Shown here: positions 1-5,462 of the stretch, piece after piece
Position numbering within the stretch: position 1 is the first letter of the stretch
Layout: each line of letters starts with the position of its first letter
Source: Pseudomonadota bacterium
Lineage (GTDB): Bacteria > Pseudomonadota > Alphaproteobacteria > Rhizobiales > Beijerinckiaceae
DNA length: 7,043 nt
Assembly (NCBI GenBank): GCA_023423995.1
Contig: JAFAEL010000132.1
Coordinates: forward strand, 1-7,043
Direction of reading: 5' to 3'
Made by a program: the position numbers and the translations under genes
The notes under the pieces: generated by a model
Databases searched by the model: none
What the model was told of the DNA's origin: nothing
Seen by the model: the letters and a program-made list of their open reading frames with translations, nothing else

Positions 1-1446
1 GCCCTAAAGTCCCGTGGCATCGGCGTCGACACGGACGGCTTCAAGGCCGCCATGGAGCGGCAGCGCGAGAAGGCGCGCGCCGCCTGGTCGGGTTCGGGCG
101 AGGCGGCGACCGACACCGTGTGGTTCGGCCTGCGCGAGCGGGTCGGCGCTACGGAGTTCCTCGGCTACGACACCGAGGCCGCCGAGGGCGTCGTCACGGC
201 CATCCTCAAGGACGGCCAGGAGGTCGCATCGCTCTCCGCCGGCGAGAGCGGGCTCGTCGTCCTCAACCAGACGCCGTTCTACGGCCAGTCGGGCGGCCAA
301 GTCGGCGATACCGGAACCATCCGGGGTCCGGGCGTGCTCGTCCAGGTGGGCGACACCGAGCGCAAGCTCGGGGACGTCTTCGTGCACCATGCCACCGTGG
401 AGCAGGGCACGCTCGCGGTCGGCGCGGCGGTCGAGCTGCAGGTCGATGCCCGCCGCCGCTCGGCGATCCGCGGCCACCATTCGGCGACGCACCTCCTCCA
501 CGAGGCGCTCCGCCGCGTCCTCGGCGACCACGTCGCCCAGAAGGGTTCGCTCGTCGAGGCCGAGCGCCTCCGCTTCGATTTCAGCCATCCGAAGCCGATG
601 ACGGATGCCGAGCTTCGCGAGGTCGAGGACATCGCCAATCGCCTCGTCCTGCAGAACGAGCCCGTCGTGACCCGGCTGATGGCCGTCGACGAGGCCGTCG
701 AATCGGGCGCCCGGGCGCTGTTCGGCGAGAAATACGGCGACGAGGTCCGCGTCGTCTCCATGGGCACGGACCGCGAGGCCGATGGCAAATGGTTCTCCGT
801 CGAGCTCTGCGGCGGCACCCATGTCGTCCGGACCGGCGATATCGGGCTGATCGCAATCGTGTCCGAGGGCGCGGTCGCGGCGGGCGTCCGGCGCATCGAG
901 GCACTGACCGGCGAGACGGCGCGGCGCTACCTCGCGGGCGAGAGCCGCACCCTGCGCGAGATCGCCGGGATCCTGAAGGCACCGGTCGCGGAAGCGCCCG
1001 AGCGCCTGTCCGCCCTCGTCGAGGACCGCCGGCGCCTGGAGCGCGAACTCGCGGAAGCGCGCCGCAAGCTTGCCATGGGCGGCGGCGGCGCCGGTTCCGC
1101 CGACGAGATCCGGGTCGTCAGCGGCGTGAACTATCTCGGCAAGGTGCTGCGCGACGTGCCCGCGAAGGACCTGAAGCCCCTGGTCGACGAGGCCAAGAAG
1201 CGCCTGGGTTCGGGCGTCGTCGTGTTCGTTGCCGTCGACAAGGACGAGCGCGCCTCCATCATCGTCGGCGTCACGCCCGACCAGGTCGGCGCGCGCAATG
1301 CCGTCGATCTCGTGCGGGCGGGAGCGGCGGCGCTCGGCGGCAAGGGCGGCGGCGGCCGGCCCGACATGGCCCAGGCCGGCGGACCGGACGGAGCCCAGGC
1401 CGAGGCGGCGCTTGCGGCCGTGGAGGCGGCCCTGGCGGCGGCCTGA
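1..1446 (+). CDS. alaS: Alanine--tRNA ligase, C-terminal half (5' partial)
   Basis: Cytoplasmic enzyme that charges tRNA-Ala and hydrolyses mischarged Ser/Gly-tRNA. The frame is open from base 1 and ends at TGA 1444-1446, so 481 residues are visible. The N-terminal catalytic and tRNA-recognition domains, roughly 400 residues in this family, lie left of the window. Numbering from the first visible codon, the editing domain carries the zinc-site HxxxH (H160-S-A-T-H164, bases 478-492) and the matching CGGTH (C270 to H274, bases 808-822). A charged helical linker, probably coiled coil, covers about 336-357. The C-terminal DHHA1 domain ends with the glycine-rich family motif [16 protein letters not shown] at 446-461. 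The ATG at base 52 is an internal Met in an [10 protein letters not shown] helix, not the start. The gene is intact over the visible part. It is followed by 95 bases with no clear terminator before the next gene on the same strand. Confidence 0.97.
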   Translation, partial: ALKSRGIGVDTDGFKAAMERQREKARAAWSGSGEAATDTVWFGLRERVGATEFLGYDTEAAEGVVTAILKDGQEVASLSAGESGLVVLNQTPFYGQSGGQVGDTGTIRGPGVLVQVGDTERKLGDVFVHHATVEQGTLAVGAAVELQVDARRRSAIRGHHSATHLLHEALRRVLGDHVAQKGSLVEAERLRFDFSHPKPMTDAELREVEDIANRLVLQNEPVVTRLMAVDEAVESGARALFGEKYGDEVRVVSMGTDREADGKWFSVELCGGTHVVRTGDIGLIAIVSEGAVAAGVRRIEALTGETARRYLAGESRTLREIAGILKAPVAEAPERLSALVEDRRRLERELAEARRKLAMGGGGAGSADEIRVVSGVNYLGKVLRDVPAKDLKPLVDEAKKRLGSGVVVFVAVDKDERASIIVGVTPDQVGARNAVDLVRAGAAALGGKGGGGRPDMAQAGGPDGAQAEAALAAVEAALAAA

Positions 1447-1530
1447 CGGCTCGCCGAGTTCCGGCCGATCCCCTATCCTCTCCCGGCCGCGCCATGCGGC
1501 TGCAGGCGGGCTTCGAGAGAGCTCGCCAGG

Positions 1531-1537
1531 GGAGGGG
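1531..1537 (+). promoter_or_regulatory. Shine-Dalgarno of the Rid-family gene
   Basis: GGAGGGG lies 4 bases before the ATG at 1542 (6 bases from the GGAGG core), which fixes the start of the Rid-family gene. No convincing -35/-10 pair is visible in 1447-1530, so the gene may be read through from alaS. Confidence 0.75.
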
Positions 1538-1541
1538 ATAG

Positions 1542-1925
1542 ATGCAGAGCCGCTCCATCAATGCGCCCGGCGTGCACAAGCCGAGCACCGGCTACGTCCA
1601 GGCGCGCGAGATTGCCGGCCAATCGCGCGTCCTGTTCATCAGCGGCCAGACGCCCGTCGATATCGACGGCAAGGTGCCGGAGGGGTTCGAGGCCCAGTGC
1701 CGGCTCGTGTGGCGCAATGTCGAGGCGCAGCTTCGCGCGGCCGGCATGACGCTCGACAACCTCGTCATGAGCCGGACCTACCTGTCGGATCGCCGCTACG
1801 CGCTGCCGAACCGCACGATCCGGAACGAGGTGCTCGGCGCGCGCGAGACGGCCGTCACGGTCGTGATCGCCGGGATCTTCGACGAGAACTGGCTGCTCGA
1901 GATCGAGGCGGTCGCGGCGGCCTGA
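1542..1925 (+). CDS. RidA/YjgF/UK114-superfamily protein, lacks the RidA catalytic arginine
   Basis: Small 127-residue cytoplasmic protein of normal family length; these form trimers with ligand clefts between subunits. Family features are LFISGQTPVD (31-40), the helix RLVWRNVEAQLRAAGMTLDNLV (54-75) and the terminal EIEAVA around E120. Aligned without gaps to the C-terminal part of E. coli RidA from memory, E120 is kept. The position of Arg105, which anchors the substrate carboxylate in imine/enamine deaminases, is Val105, and Cys107 is Val107. By established classification, Rid groups without this Arg (Rid4-Rid7) have no shown imine deaminase activity, so ridA is not assigned. The ATG at 1542 is supported by the strong Shine-Dalgarno GGAGGGG at 1531-1537. 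It lies 95 bases behind alaS and converges with the GFA-family gene, the stop codons being separated by 11 bases. Family sure; substrate unknown. Confidence 0.93.
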   Translation: MQSRSINAPGVHKPSTGYVQAREIAGQSRVLFISGQTPVDIDGKVPEGFEAQCRLVWRNVEAQLRAAGMTLDNLVMSRTYLSDRRYALPNRTIRNEVLGARETAVTVVIAGIFDENWLLEIEAVAAA

Positions 1926-1944
1926 GCCGCCCGGCCTCAGGCCG
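1916..1944. terminator. Two adjacent GC hairpins at convergent stop codons
   Basis: Two perfect inverted repeats sit back to back between the converging Rid-family and GFA-family genes. GGCGGC (1916-1921) pairs with GCCGCC (1926-1931) over the loop CTGA, which contains the Rid-family stop codon. CGGCC (1932-1936) pairs with GGCCG (1940-1944) over the loop TCA, which is the GFA stop codon read on the minus strand. Neither is followed by a T run, so they are not textbook intrinsic terminators. They may still act as a bidirectional barrier or protect mRNA 3' ends, or may simply reflect Ala-Ala-stop codons in GC-rich DNA. Confidence 0.35.
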
Positions 1945-2404
1945 CCGGCGGCCAGCTTTCCGTATCGTGGTCGGGATGCTGGCGCGACGCCATCCGGGCC
2001 AGGAGGTCCGGGCCGGTGCCGTCCTCGGTCGCCTCGTCGGGCAGTTCGTGCAGGCGCGCGAAGACGGGGCGGCGGCTCTCGACGCCGAACTGGCTCGCCG
2101 GCAGGACCCGGTCCGGATCGTCGAGCGAGCCGATCGAGATCGAGATGCGGTCGTGCTCGAGCACGGTGTAGTAGAGCGGGGTGCCGCAATCGCGGCAAAA
2201 GCCGCGCTCCACCGCCTCGGACGACCGGAACGCGCCCGGCGTTCCCCTGGTCCAGACCAGGTCGGCGCGCGGGACGCCCGCGAGCGGGGCGATGTAGTTG
2301 CCGAAGGCCTTCTGGCACATGCGGCAATGGCAGATCGACGGCCCGGTCGGCTCGCTCAGCAGCCGGTAGCGCACGGCGCCGCATTGGCATCCGCCAGACA
2401 GCAT
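1937..2404 (-). CDS. GFA/CENP-V family zinc-binding protein
   Basis: Protein of 155 residues with the complete cysteine set of the GFA (glutathione-dependent formaldehyde-activating enzyme-like, Mss4-fold) family: CxC at C6/C8 in GGCQCGAVRY, CxCxxC at C25/C27/C30 in CHCRMCQKAFG, and CxxC at C70/C73 in FCRDCGTPL. In the family these bind a structural zinc and a second labile zinc. The founding member was linked to S-hydroxymethylglutathione formation, but most paralogues, this one included, have no proven reaction. There is no signal peptide or membrane segment, so it is expected to be cytoplasmic. The start ATG (2404) is preceded by AGGGAG (2412-2417), 7 bases away. It lies 81 bases downstream of the TPR-like gene on the same strand and may share its transcript; no good promoter was seen in that gap. 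It converges with the Rid-family gene. Confidence 0.92.
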   Translation of the reverse strand: MLSGGCQCGAVRYRLLSEPTGPSICHCRMCQKAFGNYIAPLAGVPRADLVWTRGTPGAFRSSEAVERGFCRDCGTPLYYTVLEHDRISISIGSLDDPDRVLPASQFGVESRRPVFARLHELPDEATEDGTGPDLLARMASRQHPDHDTESWPPAA

Positions 2405-2485
2405 CGGACGTCTCCCTTTCGGCTTCGAACGCTCCCGGAGGGCTTTCGGTTCGCCTGGGGAAACAAGACGCTCCTCGGCCGGGTG

Positions 2486-2770
2486 TCAGGCGGCGGACAG
2501 AAGGTCCTCGGCCCGGACATTGGCCATGCGCTCGAAATCGCGTTGATAAAGCTCGATCGCAGGGTTCTCTTCGGCCGCCCGCCCGTACCAGTAGCGTGCG
2601 GCGTGCAGATCGCCGAGCCCTTCGTAGCAGGCGCCAATCGCGTGACCCAGGGAGCCCCCATCGAGCGATGGATCGCCTTCGGCCATGTGAAGGTACATCG
2701 CGATCGCCGTCTCGAAGCGGCCCGTCTGGACACATCGATCGGCAAATGCCTGCATCTCATTGGGGTCCAT
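2486..2770 (-). CDS. Small TPR-like protein, possible immunity partner of the upstream ORF
   Basis: 94-residue protein with no signal peptide or membrane segment. Two helix pairs resemble tetratricopeptide repeats: about 5-32 (FADRCVQTGRFETAIAMYLHMA) and, more clearly, about 39-70 (LGHAIGACYEGLGDLHAARY, then WYGRAAEENP), with the usual L/G/Y/A/P spacing. TPRs are protein-binding scaffolds, so a partner is expected. The start ATG is well supported by GAGGTGA at 2774-2780. That Shine-Dalgarno contains the stop codon of the 79-residue gene upstream, leaving only 3 bases between the two genes and implying translational coupling. The position directly behind a toxin-like module is where immunity genes usually lie, so an immunity role is inferred. 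It could equally be an unrelated small TPR protein. No named family is recognised with certainty. Confidence 0.75.
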   Translation of the reverse strand: MDPNEMQAFADRCVQTGRFETAIAMYLHMAEGDPSLDGGSLGHAIGACYEGLGDLHAARYWYGRAAEENPAIELYQRDFERMANVRAEDLLSAA

Positions 2771-2773
2771 CTG

Positions 2774-2780
2774 TCACCTC
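2774..2780 (-). promoter_or_regulatory. Shine-Dalgarno of the TPR-like gene overlapping an upstream stop codon
   Basis: On the minus strand GAGGTGA is a near-ideal anti-16S match, with its GAGG core 6 bases before the ATG at 2770. Its last three bases, TGA (2776-2774), are the stop codon of the 79-residue gene. A ribosome terminating there sits on the initiation site, the usual layout for translational coupling. Confidence 0.7.
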
Positions 2781-3013
2781 AATCTGATGTGGCGATTGAC
2801 GTAGGCCGGATTATTCCTCGGAAGGGCTGCCGTCTCTAGGTTGATGTGCGGTCCCTCCCGGCCGTACTGGCCGGGGTTTATGTCGAACCGAACGACGTTG
2901 CCGTTCGGTCCGATCCATTGCTTTGCTCCGCGTGGCGTTGGCGCGAAGCGCGGTACGCCACCCAGAAACTCTTCCAGTCCTGCCGCGATGGATTCGAACC
3001 GAGCCCGCGGCAT
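2774..3013 (-). CDS. 79-residue protein resembling a polymorphic-toxin C-terminal module (possibly 5'-truncated)
   Basis: Visible pattern: a helix-prone N-terminus (FESIAAGLEEFLGGV, 6-20), then KQWIGPNGNVVRFD (31-44), NPGQYGREGPHINLE (46-60) and NRHIRL (73-78). The order 'GPNG..(L/V)RFD...PGxYG...GPHINxE...HI' is what I recall from C-terminal modules of bacterial polymorphic toxins (a type-24-like domain). This was not verified and no activity is asserted. Candidate polar residues are R42, D44, H56, N58 and H75. The ATG at 3013 is the only plausible start: the frame upstream is open only to a TGA at 3073-3071 and holds no ATG, GTG or TTG. Only a weak GAG precedes it. It may be a small complete gene or the surviving 3' end of a longer toxin gene. 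It begins 37 bases after icd stops. Codon use is odd for this DNA, with ATA, CTA, AAT and the closing run aga-ttg-agg. GC is about 61% by hand count. It is probably acquired. Confidence 0.5.
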   Translation of the reverse strand: MPRARFESIAAGLEEFLGGVPRFAPTPRGAKQWIGPNGNVVRFDINPGQYGREGPHINLETAALPRNNPAYVNRHIRLR

Positions 3014-3045
3014 CGCAGGCTCGGTCCAGGCGGGGCCCGATCGCT

Positions 3046-3058
3046 CGGCCTCAGGCCG
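3046..3058. terminator. Small GC hairpin around the icd stop codon
   Basis: CGGCC-TCA-GGCCG is a perfect 5-bp inverted repeat whose 3-base loop is the icd stop codon on the minus strand. The surrounding 15 bases (cggcctcaggccgcc, 3046-3060) are identical to 1932-1946 at the GFA-family stop. There is no T run, so intrinsic termination is doubtful. Confidence 0.25.
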
Positions 3059-4265
3059 CCATTGCCGTCTTCAGGTTCTCGTCGATCTTGTCGAGGAAGC
3101 CGGTCGTGGAGAGCCACTTCTGGTCGGCGCCGACGAGGAGCGCGAGGTCCTTGGTCATGTAGCCCGACTCGACGGTGTCGACGCAGACCTTCTCGAGCGT
3201 CTCGGCGAAGCGCTTCAGCTCCGCGTTGTCGTCGAGCTTGGCGCGGTGCAGCAGGCCGCGGGTCCAGGCGAAGATGGAGGCCATCGAGTTCGTCGAGGTC
3301 TCCTTGCCCTTCTGATGCTCGCGGTAGTGCCGGGTCACGGTGCCGTGCGCCGCTTCGGCCTCGACGGTCTTCCCGTCCGGCGTCATCAGCACGGAAGTCA
3401 TGAGGCCGAGCGAGCCGAAGCCCTGCGCGGCCGTGTCGGACTGCACGTCGCCGTCGTAGTTCTTGCACGCCCAGACGTAGCCACCCGACCACTTGAGGCA
3501 GGAGGCGACCATGTCGTCGATCAGCCGGTGCTCGTAGGTGAGGCCGAGCGTCTTGAACTGGCTCGCGAACTCGGCGTCGAAGATCTCCTGGAAGATGTCC
3601 TTGAAGCGCCCGTCATAGGCCTTCAGGATCGTGTTCTTCGTCGAGAGATAGACCGGGTACTTGCGGGCCAGGCCGTAGTTGAACGAGGCGCGGGCGAAGT
3701 CACGGATCGATTCGTCGAGGTTGTACATCGACATCGCGACGCCGGAGCCCGTGAAGTTGAACACTTCCTTCTCGATGACGGTGCCGTCCTCGCCCTCGAA
3801 CTTGACCGTCAGCCGGCCCTTGCCCGGAACCTTGAAGTCCGTCGCGCGGTACTGATCGCCATAGGCGTGGCGGCCGATCACGAAGGGCTGCGTCCAGCCG
3901 GGCACGAGGCGCGGCACGTTCTTGCAGATGATCGGCTCGCGGAAGATCACGCCGCCCAGGATGTTGCGGATCGTGCCGTTCGGCGACTTCCACATCTCCT
4001 TCAGGTTGAATTCCTTCACGCGCGCCTCGTCGGGCGTGATGGTGGCACATTTCACGCCGACGCCGTGCTTCTTGATGGCGTTGGCTGCATCGATCGTGAC
4101 CTGGTCGTTCGTCTTGTCGCGGTACTCGATTCCGAGGTCGTAGTACTCGAGGTCGACGTCCAGATAGGGGTGGATCAGCTTGTCCTTGATGAGCTGCCAG
4201 ATGATCCGGGTCATCTCGTCGCCGTCGAGTTCGACGACGGGGTTGGCCACCTTGATCTTGGGCAT
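3051..4265 (-). CDS. icd: NADP-dependent isocitrate dehydrogenase, eukaryotic-like homodimeric type
   Basis: TCA-cycle enzyme: oxidative decarboxylation of isocitrate to 2-oxoglutarate with NADPH formation, cytoplasmic. The full-length 404-residue protein reads nearly colinearly with human IDH1/IDH2 and unlike the E. coli Icd type. Substrate-binding residues are present: S94, N96 and R100 in [10 protein letters not shown]109 in FRE, R132 in [14 protein letters not shown], with catalytic Y139 and K210 (LSTKNTI). Metal-binding aspartates are D250 (LIDD) and D273/D277 (NYDGDVQSD). The NADP-binding loop AAHGTVTRH lies at 305-313, with R312 and H313 as the expected phosphate contacts. The start ATG has the strong Shine-Dalgarno AAGGTGAG at 4271-4278, 5 bases away. 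It has its own 166-base upstream region after the Bug-receptor gene. Downstream, 37 bases lead to the toxin-like ORF, which could be read through. It is intact, with nothing missing. Confidence 0.98.
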   Translation of the reverse strand: MPKIKVANPVVELDGDEMTRIIWQLIKDKLIHPYLDVDLEYYDLGIEYRDKTNDQVTIDAANAIKKHGVGVKCATITPDEARVKEFNLKEMWKSPNGTIRNILGGVIFREPIICKNVPRLVPGWTQPFVIGRHAYGDQYRATDFKVPGKGRLTVKFEGEDGTVIEKEVFNFTGSGVAMSMYNLDESIRDFARASFNYGLARKYPVYLSTKNTILKAYDGRFKDIFQEIFDAEFASQFKTLGLTYEHRLIDDMVASCLKWSGGYVWACKNYDGDVQSDTAAQGFGSLGLMTSVLMTPDGKTVEAEAAHGTVTRHYREHQKGKETSTNSMASIFAWTRGLLHRAKLDDNAELKRFAETLEKVCVDTVESGYMTKDLALLVGADQKWLSTTGFLDKIDENLKTAMAA

Positions 4266-4317
4266 TGTCGCTCACCTTGCGCTTGGGGCTCGGGGCCCCG
4301 TGGACTGATGTGGTCCG

Positions 4318-4346
4318 CTCATAGCGCGCTGCAGCGAAGCCGGAAA
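4318..4346 (-). promoter_or_regulatory. Weak candidate promoter for icd
   Basis: On the minus strand TTTCCG (4346-4341), a 17-base spacer and TATGAG (4323-4318) give a weak sigma-70-like pair (3/6 and 4/6 matches) about 52 bases before the icd start. The spacing is right but the boxes are poor. The perfect 10-bp palindrome cggggccccg (4291-4300) lies between it and the start and would be in the leader. Confidence 0.2.
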
Positions 4347-4349
4347 GGC

Positions 4350-4370
4350 GGGCCGGCCGATCGCCGGCCC
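4350..4370. terminator. GC hairpin between the Bug-receptor gene and icd
   Basis: A perfect 8-bp stem GGGCCGGC / GCCGGCCC encloses a 5-base loop, 61 bases past the Bug-receptor stop. On the minus strand it is followed by GCCTTTCC, so the T tract is only three bases. It is the strongest hairpin in this gap and a reasonable end for the dehydratase/receptor operon, although its T tract is poor. It also lies just upstream of the candidate icd promoter. Confidence 0.4.
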
Positions 4371-4431
4371 ATAACGTCAGCTCGGGGCCTCGCGAGGACG
4401 GGCCAACCCTCCCGCGCGAGGTGGGTGCCCG

Positions 4432-5430
4432 CTATTGCGGCTCGATGCCGGACGCCTTGACGATGTCCCGGTACTTGTTGCGCTCTGCGGCCGAGAACAT
4501 CGTGAACGCGTCCGGGGTGTTCGGGGCCGCGACGGCCCCGACCGCCTTCAGCTTCGCCTGTACGTCCGGGGTCGAGTAGATCGCCTTCACGTCGGCCGCG
4601 ATCCTGTCGACGATCGCGCGCGGGACCCCCGCGGGCGCAAAGAGGCCGTGCCAGGTTGCGACGTCGAAGCCCGGGATCGTCTCCGCGATGGCCGGCACGT
4701 CCGGCGCCGTCGGGCTCCGGTCCTTGCTGGTCACGGCGATCGCCCGGACGGTGCCCGCCTCGGCCTGGGGCCAGGCCAGCGTCATGTTGTCGAAGGCGAG
4801 GTCGATATGCCCGCCCGCGATGGCCGTCATGATGTCCCCGGACGACCGATAGGGGACGTGCGCCATCTTCGTCCCGGTCAGGTTCGCGATCATCTCGGCG
4901 GGCAGGTGGTTCGAGGCGCCGACCCCGGAGGAGCCGTAGCTGAGCTTGCCCGAGTTCGCCTTGAGGTACTCGACGAATTCCGGGAAGGTCTTCACCGGCA
5001 TCTTCGGGCTGACGACGAGCAGGTTCGGCAGCTGCGCGAAGAGGCTGATCGGCTGGAAGTCGGTCTCGGCGTTGTAGCTCAGGCGCTTGTAGACGTAGGG
5101 CGCGATCGCATGCGTGCTCGCGGTCCCGACGAGCAGCGTGTAGCCGTCCTTCGGGGCCTGGGCCACGGCGGCCGCTCCGACCGTTCCTCCTGCACCGGCC
5201 TTGTTCTCCACGATGAAGGGCTGGCCGTATTTCGCCTGCATGGCCTGGGCGAAAATGCGCCCGAACATGTCGGTCGTGCCGCCCGCCGTGAACGGCACCA
5301 CGATGATGACCTGGCGCTGCGGCCAGTTCTCCTGCGCGCCGGCCGGCAGGCTCGACACGGCCATGGCGGCGGCGGCCGTGCCTGCCAGCGCGGCGAGGCG
5401 CCTACGCGTGAGCTCTCTCCCCTCGGTCAT
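4432..5430 (-). CDS. Bug-family (tripartite tricarboxylate transporter) periplasmic substrate-binding protein
   Basis: Periplasmic solute receptor of 332 residues, normal for the TctC/Bug family. It captures a carboxylate or related small molecule for a TctAB-type membrane pair that is not in this window; many genomes have far more Bug receptors than TctAB pairs. The signal peptide has a twin-arginine-like start (TRRRLAAL, 8-15), an alanine-rich core and AGA (30-32), suggesting cleavage before Q33. Family motifs follow: WPQRQVIIVVPFTAGGTTD (36-54) with the first substrate loop, VENKAGAGGTVGA, KDGYTLLVG, the second loop YGSSGVGASNH, and HVPYRSSGDIMTAIAGGHID. The start ATG is set by GGGAGGG (5435-5441), with the GGAGG core 5 bases away. 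It begins 32 bases after the dehydratase stop, so the two are very probably co-transcribed. The ligand cannot be read from sequence; the neighbour suggests a sugar acid or hydroxy acid. Confidence 0.95.
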   Translation of the reverse strand: MTEGRELTRRRLAALAGTAAAAMAVSSLPAGAQENWPQRQVIIVVPFTAGGTTDMFGRIFAQAMQAKYGQPFIVENKAGAGGTVGAAAVAQAPKDGYTLLVGTASTHAIAPYVYKRLSYNAETDFQPISLFAQLPNLLVVSPKMPVKTFPEFVEYLKANSGKLSYGSSGVGASNHLPAEMIANLTGTKMAHVPYRSSGDIMTAIAGGHIDLAFDNMTLAWPQAEAGTVRAIAVTSKDRSPTAPDVPAIAETIPGFDVATWHGLFAPAGVPRAIVDRIAADVKAIYSTPDVQAKLKAVGAVAAPNTPDAFTMFSAAERNKYRDIVKASGIEPQ

Positions 5431-5462
5431 ATGTCCCTCCCGAAATCATTGTCGTTGTTGGT

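Noticed and set aside
1447..1541. Promoter or terminator between alaS and the Rid-like gene
   Set aside because: A TATCCT at 1474-1479 has no acceptable -35 partner, and the only hairpins are short; nothing beyond the Shine-Dalgarno can be supported.
2405..2485. Similar short strings ctttcggcttcg and ctttcggttcgc between the GFA-like and TPR-like genes
   Set aside because: Too short and imperfect to call a repeat or operator; no promoter boxes with proper spacing.
1473..2735. Minus-strand frame of 420 codons overlapping the Rid-like, GFA-like and TPR-like genes
   Set aside because: Arg/Pro/Gly-rich translation across three recognisable genes in other frames; a compositional shadow.
2990..3000. 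ggattcgaacc, which on the minus strand looks like a tRNA T-loop (GGTTCGAATCC) and could hint at an integration site
   Set aside because: The flanks do not pair into a T stem, no anticodon or acceptor arm is present, and the bases encode Phe-Glu-Ser in the toxin-like ORF. No integrase or duplicate copy of the motif was seen.
2841..4460. Open frame of 539 codons on the plus strand antisense to icd
   Set aside because: It covers the strongly conserved icd gene on the other strand, has low-complexity Val/Leu/Asp/Arg-rich translation and matches no family. Long antisense frames are expected from codon bias in GC-rich genes.
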